A stretch of 64,000 nt of DNA from Irpex lacteus (Eukaryota; Basidiomycota; Agaricomycetes; Polyporales; Irpicaceae), in NCBI GenBank assembly GCA_001986395.2, contig MQVO02000001.1, positions 434,001 to 498,000 on the forward strand, read 5' to 3'. A program made the translations under genes and the position numbers. Positions 46,974 through 59,599 of this stretch are shown in pieces. The notes under the pieces are model-generated. The model saw only the letters and a list, made by a program, of their open reading frames with translations, was not told the DNA's origin and did not search any database. The stretch's first letter is position 1, and each line of letters begins with the position of its first letter.

Positions 46974-48893
46974 CTAGAGCTCCATGGCATCGACATCCGC
47001 CTTGGGCTCTTCTCTGGGTATAATGGTTCCGAGGTCAATGACCGTGTAGAATGAGAACGTCTTCATCTCCGGCTGTCTGTTCTGCACTTGCGCACGAGAC
47101 GGGGTGGCAGGTTCTTCAGCCGGATCGGGGTCGTCCGAGCGGTAAGTGTAACTAACGAGCATATTGAACTATACGAAGTCATATACAGTGAATCAGCGGA
47201 CGAGTCGTTATGGGACGGGAGGAGGACGTACCTTGACGTTCCCTCTCGCTTCCTTCGAAATAGCCACTTCACCGCCGATGACGGTGACATTCGCTCGTCT
47301 CTCCAAGACACCGATCGTCTTCGTCCGCCCTCTACCATGATCTCTGCCACCGCCACCACCGCGCACACCCCCATCAAAGTCGTCTTCATCAACACCAAAC
47401 ATCTCCTCGTCGTCTTCGTATTCCCAGGCTTCAGCGTATGCAGCAATGGGGAATGCGGAACTAGGGAGTGTCACCGCGAACGGCGGTCTACGAGCTTTCT
47501 CTGGTGAACCACTTTCTGCCGTGTTAGCGTGGTGACTGGAGGAAGGAGGCACCGATCGTTGAACGTGCAGTCGCACTTGTATTGGATCGTACAGCGGGTT
47601 TGTGAAAGATAACTGGAAAGAGTAGGTCTTCCCAGCCTGCATGGTCGACTCTATATCGGACAGTTGCGGTGTCTTCCCCGGACGCTTGAGCGAGGCGAGG
47701 ACGGTGTACAGGTGGGGTAGGCTAACTGTGATGGCGGGGAGGTAGTTGGCTGCAACGAGCTTGATCTTGTACCGTACGGATTGGGCCTTCTGCTCAGGTT
47801 TGATCAAGATGTGACGACAGCTTGGACACCGTTTGGATTTCTTAGAGTGCAGTGGTATCCGTAGTGGCTTCAGGTCCCTAGACGTGGTGTTACGCTCATG
47901 TACGGGTGAGACGAAAGTGCGGGCTACTTACCCGGTCTGCAAAGATGTCATCCAGCTGTTCTCCCATCTCTGCTCCATAGTCGCTACCTCACTCATATCT
48001 TCCAGGTGCTTCATAAAGTCGACGTCCGTTTCGCCACCACCTCCCATCGTAAAGTTGCTTGTACCAATCTCGACCCTCGCACGGTAGTCCGGAACTTCGT
48101 TGTGGTTCGCTTTGTTGCGAGAAGAGCGACTACGACCGACAGAACTTCCATGAGGCGTGTACTTGCCGACGCCGGGGATGTCTCGCGCGAGAGCTGACGA
48201 TGCGGCGGCTGTGATGGGATTTGTGTGAGTGTGGTGAGAATGAGGTGCCGCAGGGCCGGTGGATGGGGATGCACGTAGGTGAGGCTCAAAATGTTCCTTC
48301 AATCGCTCGAATTCGAGTGACTCCGGGGCAGAGTCTTCAAACTTCTGCAGTTGCGCTATGTTTACACGTGAACAAAGAGTCGATATAGCCAGAATAGGAA
48401 CATACCTGCTAGTCCTGTTGGTTTCTCAAAAGTGATTCCCACCTCGGCCGAATCCCATCGACAATGATTGCAGTACAAGAAGAAAGGCGGTTCCCCGACG
48501 GTATTCACCACGATTGATCTGCCATCCGCGGTCTCTGGTGGATCAGACGGTACCACGGTCAACGTGTTGCGACAATTGGGGCACATGAAGCAGTTTCTTG
48601 CGCAACTTTTCTTTCCCTGTCATTAAGATATAATCATACTGCGTGAGGCATATAACTCACCGGTTCTTCTCAGCGCGCACACTGGCACTGGGCACTTCGA
48701 AGAGGCAGTTTGGGCAGTAGTATCCGCTGACTTCTACCATCACACAGCGGTTACATCTGATTGCGTCGCATTCCTCGCAGAAGAAGAGGTTGTGCAGAGG
48801 ATGAAAGCTGTAAGACGACGAAGCTAGGTGCGGCGGTGGCGGGTGTGGTGTTGAGGCCAGGCAGGGGCAGTAAAAATCGATTGACGGTGCCAT
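46974..48893 (-). CDS. DCTN4: Dynactin subunit p62 (DCTN4 family)
   Basis: Five exons (48893-48661, 48605-48406, 48355-47932, 47877-47232, 47168-46974) give 565 residues. The N-terminus has the p62 zinc-binding region: FYCPCLASTP, LHNLFFCEECDAIRCNRCVM, SGYYCPNCLFEVPS, RNCFMCPNCRNTLTVVP, and LYCNHCRWDSAEVGITFEKP. Then LQKFEDSAPESLEFERLKEH begins the linker; a later CPSCRHILIKPE pair adds another metal site. The C-terminal half is beta-rich (AQSVRYKIKLVAANYLPAIT, MQAGKTYSFQLSFTNPLYDP) and ends with FSFYTVIDLGTIIPREEP. In dynactin, p62 sits at the pointed end of the Arp1 filament and helps couple dynein to cargo and cortex. The motor complex drives nuclear movement in hyphae. Confidence 0.93.
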
Positions 48894-49309
48894 TACGCGT
48901 TTCCAGCCTATCTTGTTACGTCCTTACTCTGAATCCTGGTATTCTGAAAAGATTGAAGTAATACGAAGGAAAGAGGCCGTTGGTGTGTACAGAGCAGGCA
49001 CCTGTCACATCGCGCAGGGTAACGCGTGTGATAAATGTGACAACAACACATAAAGAAAGATAACAAGCCACGTCACGTAAGCATACAAAGTGGCTTATGT
49101 GTGTGACAGTCGCTACTTCACTGACAATATTAATTACTTACTGGAGATGACCAGCCTACGCGTGCTGCAACGTCATAACGTTAACTTTGCTTCTACCACG
49201 ACAGTCTTCGGTCGTTGGTCGGTCTTTGGTGAGTATTTTGCATAGCCCTCAAGAATATCGTAAGATTAAACATTGACTAGATCGTAAATCGTCCAAGTAT
49301 TGAGTACTA
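48894..49309. promoter_or_regulatory. Divergent promoter region
   Basis: These 416 bases separate the start codons of dynactin p62 (minus) and F-box B (plus). GTGTGACA/TGTCACA repeats lie at 49000-49110. No coding signal. Confidence 0.4.
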
Positions 49310-50681
49310 ATGTTGGGAACAGCCGTATTCGCGCTTCCCAATGAGCTGCTCCTCCGTATCTTCCGCATCTTCGTCGACACTGGCGTGGATCAGAGCCCTG
49401 TGGTACTGACTCACGTCTGTACGCTTTGGAGGCACCTCATACTTGGAACGAGTAGTCTCTGGAAATATATTGACCTTCGTTCCATTCGCCGAGCTAAGCA
49501 CCATCTAGCCTTGGCCCATGGTCGACCACTTGACATTACTTGGATGTATACACGTCAAGCAGTGCCCCAGCTTGAGCGGTATGAATGGATATTCTCTCAG
49601 GCTTCCCGATTCAGAAGTCTTGGTCTGGTGATGTCTGGGGCTTATGGCAGGCCTCTGCTCTGCCGTTTGGGAAATGACTTGTCGCAACTCCAACATCTAC
49701 TAGTTGTTGCCACGAACTTCGGCGATTACCCATATAAGCTTGCTCCCATGCCTACCCTTCGCTCCTTGACCCTGTCGTGAGTAGTCATTCATAATATATC
49801 TCGCCCCTGCAAGCTCATCAATTTGAATGTGCGCGAGTAGAGTCGCTCAGCTCAGCGGCCCAAACCTTATATCTACTTTGCGTAGTGCCCCTCTGCTGGA
49901 GACACTGGACCTCTCCCATATTATGCTATTGGAAGCGTCAGGACCTGTGGAAGCTGTTAAGCTCCCCTATCTACGATCGTGTGGGCTCGCGTCCATTCAT
50001 GTGTCGACCCAAGGATTTTTGACATCTGCCATCGTATTACCGAAATCCTGCGTGCTTAACCTCACTTTGTCACCAGACACCTACAAAAAGCCCTTCTTAC
50101 ACCCTTCCACTGTTGCTGCTCTTCACCCAATCCGAATAACGACCATCCGTCTTGAAGGGTCGTCCATCACATTTGCGGAAAGCACGAGAGGCTCCAAATG
50201 CACTCTAAACGTTACGACCGGCAGCATGCCTTCCGGCGAACTCGTTCCACATGGTTTAGACTTGGCTACAGTGACTATAGTGGAGGTCTACAGCTCTACA
50301 CATATCACTCCTCCCCTTTCCCAAAGAACTCGTCTGCTGAGTCTCTTGCAAGGGATAATGCCATCCTTGCGGGAACTTATCATCCACAAGGAGGCACTAC
50401 GAGTCCGAACACTGTATCCACACGACAACGATGGCTGGCCGCGGATATTTCTCTCCGCAGCTCTACTCGAGATTCTCACTCTGCAAGACGTGAACCTCGA
50501 TGCTGATACAGAGTCTGGCTTCGATAGAATACAGATTATCTGTAGGTTCGTTGAGGCTCTGTTATCGCAGGAGCGGGCGACGCCACCGAAGGTTGTTTTA
50601 CGCAACTGTGAGATCGACAAACAAGGGCTGATAATGTTGAGGGCTGTCGTACCTGTGGAGCTCATATATGGATCGGCCTAA
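49310..50681 (+). CDS. F-box/LRR-like protein B, paralog of F-box A
   Basis: Two exons (49310-49776 and 49841-50681) give 435 residues; an acceptor 3 nt upstream (49838) is equally possible. The F-box is FALPNELLLRIFRIFVDTG, VVLTHVCTLWRHLILGTSSL and WKYIDLRS. The rest is Leu-rich, with an LDLS segment and LREL repeats. The C-terminus (LTLQDVNLDADTESGFDRIQ, then KVVLRNCEIDKQG and VPVELIYG) is almost the same as in F-box A at 0.9-2.2 kb, and the single intron sits at the same place and phase after the LRSLTLS/LRVLSIS strand. As an SCF adaptor it would bind Skp1 through the F-box and pick an unknown substrate with the LRR part. The opposite-strand frame at 50288-50665 is its shadow. Confidence 0.85.
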
Positions 50682-51071
50682 GTAAGTTGACCCCTAAGTG
50701 TATATGGAAATGTATACTCATACTGACAAAGGTTTGAACACTTCGACTCATGGAAGTGATCGAATGGAAGGTGGTAGTTACAGTTTCAAGGAAAACTTCA
50801 TGCACCGTGCATTGGAACGCTTTTTCGAAACCAGTCACGATGGTACCACAACATGTCGATTCACTGTTTGACGTGTGGAATTTAGTAACGTTTAAGTATT
50901 GGAGTCGACGCGTTAGTTATACGTGCTACCATAAGCACATATGAAGAAGCCAAAAGGCCTCTTTCTCTTGCAGCCTAAGAGCAGAAGAGGTCAGTGCTCT
51001 AAGTCCGATTTAACAGAGGTAGTTCTACTCACAACTCAATGGCAGGTCGCGACAAGCCGAGTCATAGTTCG
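50682..51071. other. Convergent intergenic region
   Basis: It lies between the 3' ends of F-box B and F-box C. No gene or repeat is visible. Confidence 0.4.
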
Positions 51072-52825
51072 TCATGCACCATCACCAAACAAATACATAG
51101 CGGCCTCGGTTCTAGTGTCCAACTCTTCGAAGTCGATATTGCTCCAGTCCCGCTTGGGAAACTGCACAAATTTTCCAGAAACAGTGTCCACTCTGAATGT
51201 CATGGATTGAGCCTCGATGCCTTCGTCTGTAAAAGCGCGACACGTATTTTCGAACAGTACATCTGGGAGTGCTGGTGGACCGGCGTGGGCTGCCGATGGC
51301 CTGTCGAGACGCATGTATCCTGGCGACTCGCCTTCGGTCGGCCAATCTACAGTATAGGACCACAGGCCCGTTCGGGCAGTTTTGGTATTTATACCGGTGC
51401 CCGTCCTGTCGCAGCGCAATTGCGATGGCTCCGGGTGGAGCTGCATCCATATCAGGCCATGACTGGAATCTCCATCCATTCTGAAGTGTAGTATGGAGTC
51501 CACGGGAGACGCAGGGAGGGGGAAACGGACCAAATGAACGTGGGGAGTAGCTCCAAGCCCTGAGATTCTCCGAATGGTCAATATGAAGAGTTCTTCCTCC
51601 GTGGCTAGTAGTGCAATATGAGTTGCAGGAAATCGTGGGTCGTGTCGACTCGTTTCGGTTCTCAGAAGAGACAGACGAGAGTAATAGCCTTGAGCCCAGA
51701 AGGGCTGTAGCACAGGTGCCGGCTCTGTCGCCTTCTTTGCTTGAGTTATATCAAATAGAGATATGGGCCCGGGCGGTGCAGAGGAAGATTAAGGATGTAT
51801 TCGGGGGAAAGGATCTCCAACGAGTTCCAGGAGTACAAGACCTTTGTACAAGTGGACATCAGCAAAATGATGTTCGTCAAATATCGAGATTGGGAAAAAC
51901 TTACAGAGTTCGCTATGCGAAAACAGGTGGTCTGCGTGTCATCATGCCTTCTGTGGTCCACAGTTGTAGTTTTCACTCCGATCACCCTGAAGTTGGACGG
52001 ATCATCGGGAGAGTAAAGTCGAGTAACACTGATGGCTCCAAGTTGCGCATGGGATAGGTTAAGACACGGCTTGTCCTCAGGGCCAGGAATATTTTCAGTG
52101 AATATTGGAACTATGTCGTGCGAGGTATATTTGCATACTCGCAGCTCTCGCACAAGCATGTAGCCATTGTCATTATTGGGTACTTTCTTCCAAACTACGA
52201 AATACCATAGATTAAGTTACCCAGTTGCGGATATCAATGAGATACTAGCCCTGCTTACCTATTGCGAGGAGAGCAATGTATCCATCATGCAGGGAAATAG
52301 GGTGCAGTCCAAACACGCTTGTTCGCGTTGCTGTAGACCAGCTTGGATCCGCAGAGTAAGGACATGACAGAACTTCTTGTCTTGTTGCGACCTGGTATAT
52401 TGTCAAAGACCCGTCTCTCCCTACTACAAGTAGACGATCGCCTCCTGGCAAAAGAACCATGTCGGAACATTTGACCTCCAATGGCATCGGTACCCTGTGG
52501 TGCGGTAGCTTCCAGGACCGGAAGGCGTGATCGATTTGAACGATGCGGACCGACGCCTCACGCAATTGGGTAGCGGACATGTTTTCTACGTCTTCACGCG
52601 AGTAAACAGTATCCTTGATTTTCATCAAGTCCACAAGCATAGAATGCCAAACGGTACGGTTGTCTACAGTGGCTCGCAGTTCCTTGCAGGTCTGAGGGTT
52701 TCAAGTATGAGTAATCAGGGGACTGAGTATCCTGAGCCACATCGACGTACCGACCGCAGCATGTGTAAAGCTTTGACAGATAAGCTGAGGCATATTTGTA
52801 TCCAAATATCGCTTGGAATGTTCAT
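51072..52825 (-). CDS. F-box protein C with a propeller-like C-terminal part; frame break near 51.77 kb
   Basis: Exon 1 (52825-52751) and exon 2 (52691-52259) encode a good F-box: MNIPSDIWIQICLSLSVKAL, HMLRSTCKELRATVDNRTVW and HSMLVDL. Then comes a region with beta-propeller character: MPLEVKCSDMVLLPGGDRLL and VVGRDGSLTIYQVATRQEVL. Exon 3 starts at about 52200 (VWKKVPNNDNGYMLVRELRV) and goes on through FTENIPGPEDKPCLNLSHAQ. Near 51770 the frame that reads LNLPLHRPGP must change to reach ISLFDITQAKKATEPAPVLQ and the long terminal frame to the stop at 51072 (AAMYLFGDGA). No canonical intron does this cleanly, so a one-base slip in a C/G run, a longer intron, or a damaged copy are all possible. 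F-box plus propeller is a common agaricomycete arrangement. Confidence 0.7.
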
Positions 52826-53382
52826 AGGGATCAAGGCGGAGGGAACCTGCTTCAAGTTCAATCCACGGGTAGTCCCTTAGATAGTGTGTGCACTTCAAGA
52901 ATGCCAATGATCGCCTAGTGTCGGTGCCAGTGAGTATTTACTGTGAGGAATAAATACACACCAAGCCGTAGCCTATGTATTCGTCAGCTGAGAGCTAGCA
53001 GGCGGCCTGCTAATACATGAATACTTCAACACAAAGAAGTAAGCAACGTCGATGGCTTTACTGGTACGAGTTGATCACCGTGATGGTCAGTCGGCGCGAA
53101 GCGCGTCACAAAGGTCGGGATCGCCTTTTTCGGAAGTACCCCGACTCAAAGCAAGCGCTTGGACTACGAGACTCGAGTTTGTCCTTGACCACCATTCGGA
53201 CCCTTTGACAAACGCACATACACACCTTCTCCCTGGTCTTGCGGTGAGGAGCGACTCAGTGCTGCATACGGTGCTCTTTGAGGGGATATCAGGCGGCGGG
53301 GTCGTCCGAGGTGAGCTGTCTGACATTGCTGAATCACTCGTAACACTACTTAGCCTTATGTTTCCTATAGTGCGACACAAAC
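52826..53382. promoter_or_regulatory. Divergent promoter region
   Basis: These 557 bases separate the start codons of F-box C (minus) and RFT1 (plus). The frames seen here on both strands are short and overlap the RFT1 start region; none looks like a gene. Confidence 0.4.
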
Positions 53383-55137
53383 ATGTCTGGCGAAGCGCAA
53401 TCATCCCTGGTATCGGCATCACTAGCGTCTGCCTCGTCACTTGTTCTACTGCAACTAATCTCTCGGGTTTTCACTTTCATCCTCAATCAATTACTCGTGC
53501 GACTGGTCTCTCCTCAAGTCTTTGGCACTGCTGCAATTCAGTTTGAATTATTACTGTCAACAATCTTGTTCCTTTCGCGGGAAGGTACACGCAATGCCCT
53601 ACTACGAGCAGGCAAAGGCTCGTCAACGTTGGCGACTATCCAGGGGAATATCGCACTCCTCCCAGTCCTCTTCGGCATCCCCATAACCATATTCAGTACC
53701 GTTACCTACCTCTATGCAAGCTCCGATACCACGACCTCTCAACCACACTTCACTTTAAGCGTGATTATATACGCTCTGGCTGCGTTCTGTGAGCTACTCT
53801 CCGAACCACTGTATATTCGCGCTCAAAATGAGCTGCGTTTCGATGTGCGCGTACGTATCGAGGGTACTGCAGTTTTTGCCAAGACGACGGTCGCATTCAT
53901 TATCCTGGTGGCGACCTCTGCGGAATGGGCTTTAGTGGCTTTTGCCACTGGACAGGCGGCTTATGGCCTGATTACGCTGCTGGGATTCTTGTACACATAT
54001 GCCGGGTCCGCGCAATATTGGCCTAAGAAAGCTTCTGTTGATACTCACGGCAAGTGTGTAATCTATGTTTTAGTTGTAAGCGATGTCTAACTCCGCGGTG
54101 CAGTACCAAATCGGTTTACTTTGACAGCCAGCTTCTTTCTCTAGCGGGGTCGATGACAACCCAGTCAGTTTTCAAGCATTTCCTCACTGAGGGTGACAAA
54201 TTCCTGGTCTCTCGTCTCAGCCCGCTGGCGGATCAAGGAGGATACGCTGTCGCATCGAACTATGGTAAGCTAGTTGCATATACTCAGACTCACACACGCT
54301 GATCGACTTTTATAGGTTCGTTGGCCGCGCGCATCGTTTTCCAGCCCATTGAAGAAACCTCTCGGGTTTTCTTCTCTAAAACGCTGTCAAGTGACGCCTC
54401 GGCGAAGAAAGAGGGAACTGACAACATAAGGACCGCAGGCAACGTACTCTCGAGTCTGTTACTGGTATTCTCACATCTCCTCATCCTCCTCGTTACGTTC
54501 GCCCCACCGTATCTTCCACTGGCTCTGAGGCTTGTTCTGCCCTCCAGATACCTTAAGACGTCAGCACCGGCAATCCTTCACACATACATTTACTACATCC
54601 CAACGATGGCCTTCAACGGTGTCTTGGAAGCGTTTTTCGCATCCACAGCGACGTCTTCTCATCTTCGCGCACAATCATGGTGGATGCTCGTCTTCTCAGT
54701 CGTCTTTGTGATTGCTGCCATCGTGCTCACCCAGACATTCGGACTCGGCGACTCTGGACTGGTATGGGCCAATGTGTTGAATCTGTGGTTTCGTGCGACG
54801 TACGCTTGGAGATTTGCTCGAGGGTACTTTGCGCAGAACGGCGCACAAGACGCATTGTCACTCAGAAGATGCATACCCCCGATCGGCGTGCTTGGTACCT
54901 TCGTACTGTCAGCTGTAGTCACAAGAATCTCGCAGAATGCGTACAGGGGTAGCCCCTTAACTATTCCTGGCCAGTTGGCGCATATAATTGTAGGAGCGGG
55001 GTGTGTCCTGGGATGCATCGTTACATGGTATGTGCTCATCGAGAATGCAACTAGGGTACGACTAATTCACTGTTCCCAGCTTTTTGTTTGAGCGAAATAC
55101 TTTCAGACAGCTGTACTCTTTCCTCAGAAAGCGTTAA
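53383..55137 (+). CDS. RFT1: RFT1-like ER membrane protein (N-glycan lipid-linked oligosaccharide pathway)
   Basis: Four exons (53383-54053, 54104-54264, 54316-55027, 55080-55137) give 533 residues. The protein has about 12 membrane helices. Family landmarks are LQLISRVFTFILNQLLVRLV, LSREGTRNALLRAGKG, ELLSEPLYIRAQNELRFDVR, VFKHFLTEGDKFLVSRLSPL, DQGGYAVASNYGSLAARIVF, then QPIEETSRVFFSKTL and IPTMAFNGVLEAFFASTATS. The end is FLFERNTFRQLYSFLRKR. Rft1 is needed to bring the Man5GlcNAc2 dolichol intermediate to the lumenal leaflet of the ER; whether it is itself the flippase is disputed. The start MSGEAQSSLVSASLASASSL fits yeast and human homologs in length before helix 1. Confidence 0.95.
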
Positions 55138-56137
55138 TCAAATCCGCGGAAATTAAACTTATTTATACTCAAGCATTATGCACTACCAACGGACTCGCTG
55201 CGCAAACACGTTGGCGTTGGCTCAAAGGAAAACTGGCTGCGCCTCGGGGATTCTGACCGGTTGTGTAAGTTACTTTCGGTTATTGCCCTATTTGTCTACG
55301 GGCCAGCCAGAACGGTGGTCCTTCGCAGCATGCATTTTCAACACGCGAAGATCATGAACTGGTTCTGTGAAACGGTGCGCATAACCTTCTCTCGATGTAC
55401 GAGTTCACACAGCAATAACTGAACGTGCTTCGATGTTAGCGCCTTTGATGCTGCAGTGCATGGTATTTGTAGTGCGCTTCCGCACATACGTGACGCATCC
55501 GGAACGCTTCGAGCTTCCTCTTCTTGTGAGAATATGGCAACGACATGATGAGTACAGATTGCCACGGATGAGGGTGGTGGGCTGGCTGACGCCCTGACCT
55601 GCACGTAGACCTGCCTAACCTCTCCATCTTTACGATTCATACAGCGCCCATACTCAAGAGGTATAGTCTGATAAGATTTGTACGTCACTGTAAGAGGCCA
55701 TCTGGGAGTGCTTCCACACTGCTTCGCTGATTAACTGTCATATGCTGATAGGGCATGAACGGTATCGCCTCGCCAGCAACTGTGGCTCGAATACGTGTAG
55801 CACCCAACCCCTCCTTACCCGCCATTCAAGTGACCGTCTCTGAGGGGTCAATATCATATCAGCCTTACTGGGCTGGTACTACCGCGTTGGCATGCGCACT
55901 CGCGCCGACGATCATAACTCCGTAATCAAAACCCTGCATTCTCGCTTCCCACAGGTATCTTCCCGCTGCTGAAACTGCTGAAAGCAGAGGCTGGACCATC
56001 ACGATCAGATGTCATCACAAGAATGACATCCTCTCCTCTCTCATGGAGCTCGTCGTTCCAAATACACCCCCGTACCCATCTGGAATACCCTCTCTCAACT
56101 CTCGTCTTCGTCTCGCAAGGGCTCGAAACCCAGTACA
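55138..56137. other. Intergenic region, 1.0 kb
   Basis: It contains the RFT1 3' flank and the promoter/leader of arrestin C. Frames up to 116 codons (55338-55688 minus) lack motifs. Nothing else is seen. Confidence 0.4.
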
Positions 56138-57764
56138 ATGCCAGTTTTCCAGCATCCATTCGCCAGCACTGAGTTCGCACGCCGATCACGCTCGACTGAG
56201 ACATTGGTCAGGTGGCTGCGGCAAGATCGGGACGACCCACCACCGCCAGTACCGGCACTTCCATCTTCTCTGGCGGCTCCCAAACCTGTCGCTGTAGCCG
56301 CGCCACCCACCGCCGAACGACCAGCAACTGCTCCTCCCCCCATTGACATCGACGTGCCGATTCGATCGTCAAGAAGCTCACCAGGCCACTTCGTCAAGCA
56401 TTCGAGTAAAGTGACGGTGCTCCTGAGTGGCCAAGACCACAGTGGGAAGATACCAGAATACACCAATGGCAGCATCATCGACGGTATTATCGCAGTACCG
56501 AGGCCGTCTGGGCTTCTGTCGCTGGAAATTGTGGTGAGTACTAACATATGTCGCCATATACGTCGGATCAATTGAGCAGCCTCTAGGTTGAGGGCGTCAT
56601 GAAGCTTAGAGAAATAGCAGGGAGCGGTTCTGCTCAGATGGATATCCTTAAAGACTCGCTGTTCATATGGGATGCCGAGCACCATGCCCCTTTCCCAACG
56701 AAAGTAACGTTTCGGTATACGTTGCCTTCCCATTACAAAGACAGCACCTCGGGCGAGCGGCATCGTCTTCCACCGACGTATCAGGCCCGTTTGAGTGGTA
56801 TACCCGGCTTCAGAGTTGAAGTATCGTACTCCCTTGTTGTATACATCTCACGCATTCGTGACAAACTAGACTGGTGGAGAAGGGACTCAAGGTACATTAT
56901 TCACTGTACTCTCTCAGCATTAAGACTAATCATTGCTCAGTTTACGAGTTCCGTTCAGGTACTATGAACGAACACGACCATCGCTACCTGGCCCGTTTCC
57001 GACCAGCTCTGAGACGACACCTAATTCCCCGAAGACGTTGTTTAGCTGGTTAATGCTTTCGCGGCTTGGCGCGCAACACAACATGAAAGTCACGGTAGGG
57101 TGGCTCTTCCTTAAGGCGCCAACGGTAAAGCTGACTGGGTTCAGTTGTATCTTCCAGAATCCCGGGTCTGCTCCTCGAGAAGGCCTATACCTTTCTACGT
57201 CAAGCTCTCTGGAGATGAAGACGACCTGACTCCATTCACTGGCTATCGACCGTTGCCGGAATCATTCCATCCTCTTTCCTCACCTAACACATCTTCTGGT
57301 TCGCTACCTCAACAGCTCATCACTCGTGCGATTCAGCCATCTCCACCTATAGATGTAAACATCTACCGCCGAACGGAGGTAAATGTCCATGGAGCAACGG
57401 AGGTAAACCTGGAGAAAACACATCTCGCGGCTTCGAAGTTGATTGCCAAAGGGACCGTACAAGGGACCTCCCGCCAGGTTGGTTCGATAACGTGGGCCGG
57501 TGTCATCATTGTATCGCCGCGTATGACATGCTACGGCGGTTTTCATGCCACTGGTATCAATGTAACGGTGAGTCGGACATTTGACAGACTGTCTCTAGTA
57601 CTCACTAACGCATCCAGGATTATATTGCTATACGTATAACCCCTCCCGATGGATGGCGCTCTGGTTTGCTGGAGTTCAATGAAAGCATACCGATACGATT
57701 GACAACCGACTCGTATGATTGTAGTTCTGCAGCTGTCACAATATCTTCTGATTGGTCAGGGTAA
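56138..57764 (+). CDS. Arrestin-domain protein C
   Basis: Five exons (56138-56533, 56587-56891, 56941-57094, 57145-57567, 57618-57764) give 474 residues. A Pro/Ala-rich N-terminal region precedes the arrestin N-domain: SSKVTVLLSGQDHSGKIPEY, TNGSIIDGIIAVPRPSGLLS then LEIVVEGVMKLREIAG. Further landmarks are FIWDAEHHAPFPTKVTFRYT, GIPGFRVEVSYSLVVYISRI, LRVPFRYYERTRPSLPGPFP and MKVTLYLPESRVCSSRRPIP. The last exon (147 nt) ends IPIRLTTDSYDCSS, the equivalent of HPIRLVTDPY in arrestin A and HPIHLVTDSY in arrestin B. It is more distant from A and B than they are from each other. An adaptor role in endocytosis or signalling is the family expectation. Confidence 0.83.
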
Positions 57765-59599
57765 TAAAATCAGAAACATTGCAAGAATTCGTACCACACG
57801 CACTGTGTACCGCTCCGTGTAGGCGAACATGAAGAACTGTTCCGAACCACGTTCGGAGCAACCTTGTTTTCAGAAAGATAGGGTAACAGCCGCCATTATA
57901 CCTCTGCCACAGCTCTAGTCTACGACCCTATCTCAGTACGTTACATTCCGCGCCAGAGCATCTAGATGTCGGGAATCTCACTGTCTGCTTCAGGCAGCGT
58001 ATTCTGGCTACAACGATTCGAAAGCATAGCATACTAGCTCCGCGGTTCACGAATCATTCGATGTGTAGCGCACAAATACCCAGTATAGCAGGTGATTTGG
58101 TCGCATCTATTTTCCTCACCTTCCCCGAGCTAATCTGTACACTATCGTCGTCCAGCGTTTCAGCAGTCTGCATTTCCTGGCCCGAGCGGCACCGGACAAT
58201 GATATCATCCTGGCTGGATATATGCATTTGAGGCAGGTAAATACGCAGCTTAGTTTCGTAATGTCTGCAATATGATGCTTCGAAATCTCGGAGGGGTTAA
58301 CGGTAGTTCAGCCGCTTACAACCAGACAGAGAAGATGTAGAAGCCATGCTAACCCTCGCACCCTCGCATAATATACTGGCATCACGCTCAGCCCAAGTCT
58401 GGGCTCCTGCAAGTGCGATCCTGAGGCCTGACCGAGGAATCGTGAGTGTTACCTCCACCTTCGAGATCCGTTTCCAGTGCGGATTGACAAACCTCCACGA
58501 CAGCCGACCTCGAGGCTAACCCGGCCAGATCGGTCCTACCTCTGTCGTTGTATTCTTTGTCTTCAAAGCTATGCAATGGAAATTCGGAGCATAATGGTGC
58601 GAAGCTTCGAATTTCCGTAGTCTATATCCGCCTTCGTATCTTCTGGGATGGTGTAAACCGCCACACACGTGTCATTTCAGCAAGGCAGGACACGAAGGAA
58701 CACGAACGCTCCGAGAACGCAGGCGTCTATCGGGTCTCGGAGAGCGCCGGCGTATATTCTTCTTTTCAACTTGTTCATGCGCTTCTCCGGGCCCTAAGAC
58801 CTAGCCACAACAAACTATCTGCCTAGAAGGACATCATAAACAGCTGCCAGGAGGGTTGCGAGTGGTAGGAGTGATTCATGCGCCATCACACCGACGCAGT
58901 GATTGGGGCCTTTTCAAGGAGAATCGAGACAAGGATCTCACGTATGTTCTTATTGTTCTCCAACGTTAAGGAACCTTTACTACAAACAAGGAAATACGCC
59001 CCTGTTCTGATGCTGCTCACAGGCTCCGTCATACATTCCCCTCTCTGCAGTGCAAATCCGCGACCAATACCGTATGTTCGTGGTGGATAGGCGATATTAT
59101 AAGGTTTACTCGGGGAGTGGCTTGCCTGCAGGCTGCACTCACAATTGGGGTCACCTAAGGTGGGTATACCATCTCACCAATATCTAGCTTGCTGCCATCT
59201 GATGCTTATTGTTATGTCCATCTTCGATCAACCCACGGCCTTCTGGACAGGACGGACCTCTCACTAGGCACTGTCCTACATCACTGGGACAAAAGCAATC
59301 TGGATAGACTCGGGATTGACTCAGCTCACCGTGACATTGTCGGAAGGCATACTGATCAAGTTTCATCGTCCTGAAAACTAAGGCGGTCGTGTACACTATA
59401 AGAGCTGTGAGCCGCTCTCGGCTTATCCTCATCCTTCCATTCCACTTCAGTCTTCCTATCCTGTATTCGCTCGGAAGAACGTGACCACAACGCATAACCT
59501 TGGAATAACGACGAGTCTTCTGGTTTATACAAGGTGCTGTCTGCTTTTACTTTCACCCCAGTAAACTGAATTGACCTCGGGCGATTAGTACATCTACCC
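57765..59599. other. Intergenic region of about 1.8 kb
   Basis: No gene model with splice signals could be built. A short internal duplication (about 58707-58760, encoding ENAGVY and ESAGVY in one frame) is visible. A minus-strand frame at 59356-59691 overlaps the start of the CCCH gene and is not supported. The right end should hold the CCCH gene promoter. Confidence 0.35.

Noticed and set aside
51795..52016. 73-codon plus-strand frame opposite F-box C exon 3
   Set aside because: A shadow of the minus-strand gene, which has F-box and propeller features and matching splice sites.
58707..58760. Short tandem-like repeat (GAACGCAGGCGTCTAT and GAGCGCCGGCGTATAT)
   Set aside because: Only two imperfect copies, no flanking structure, no gene around it.
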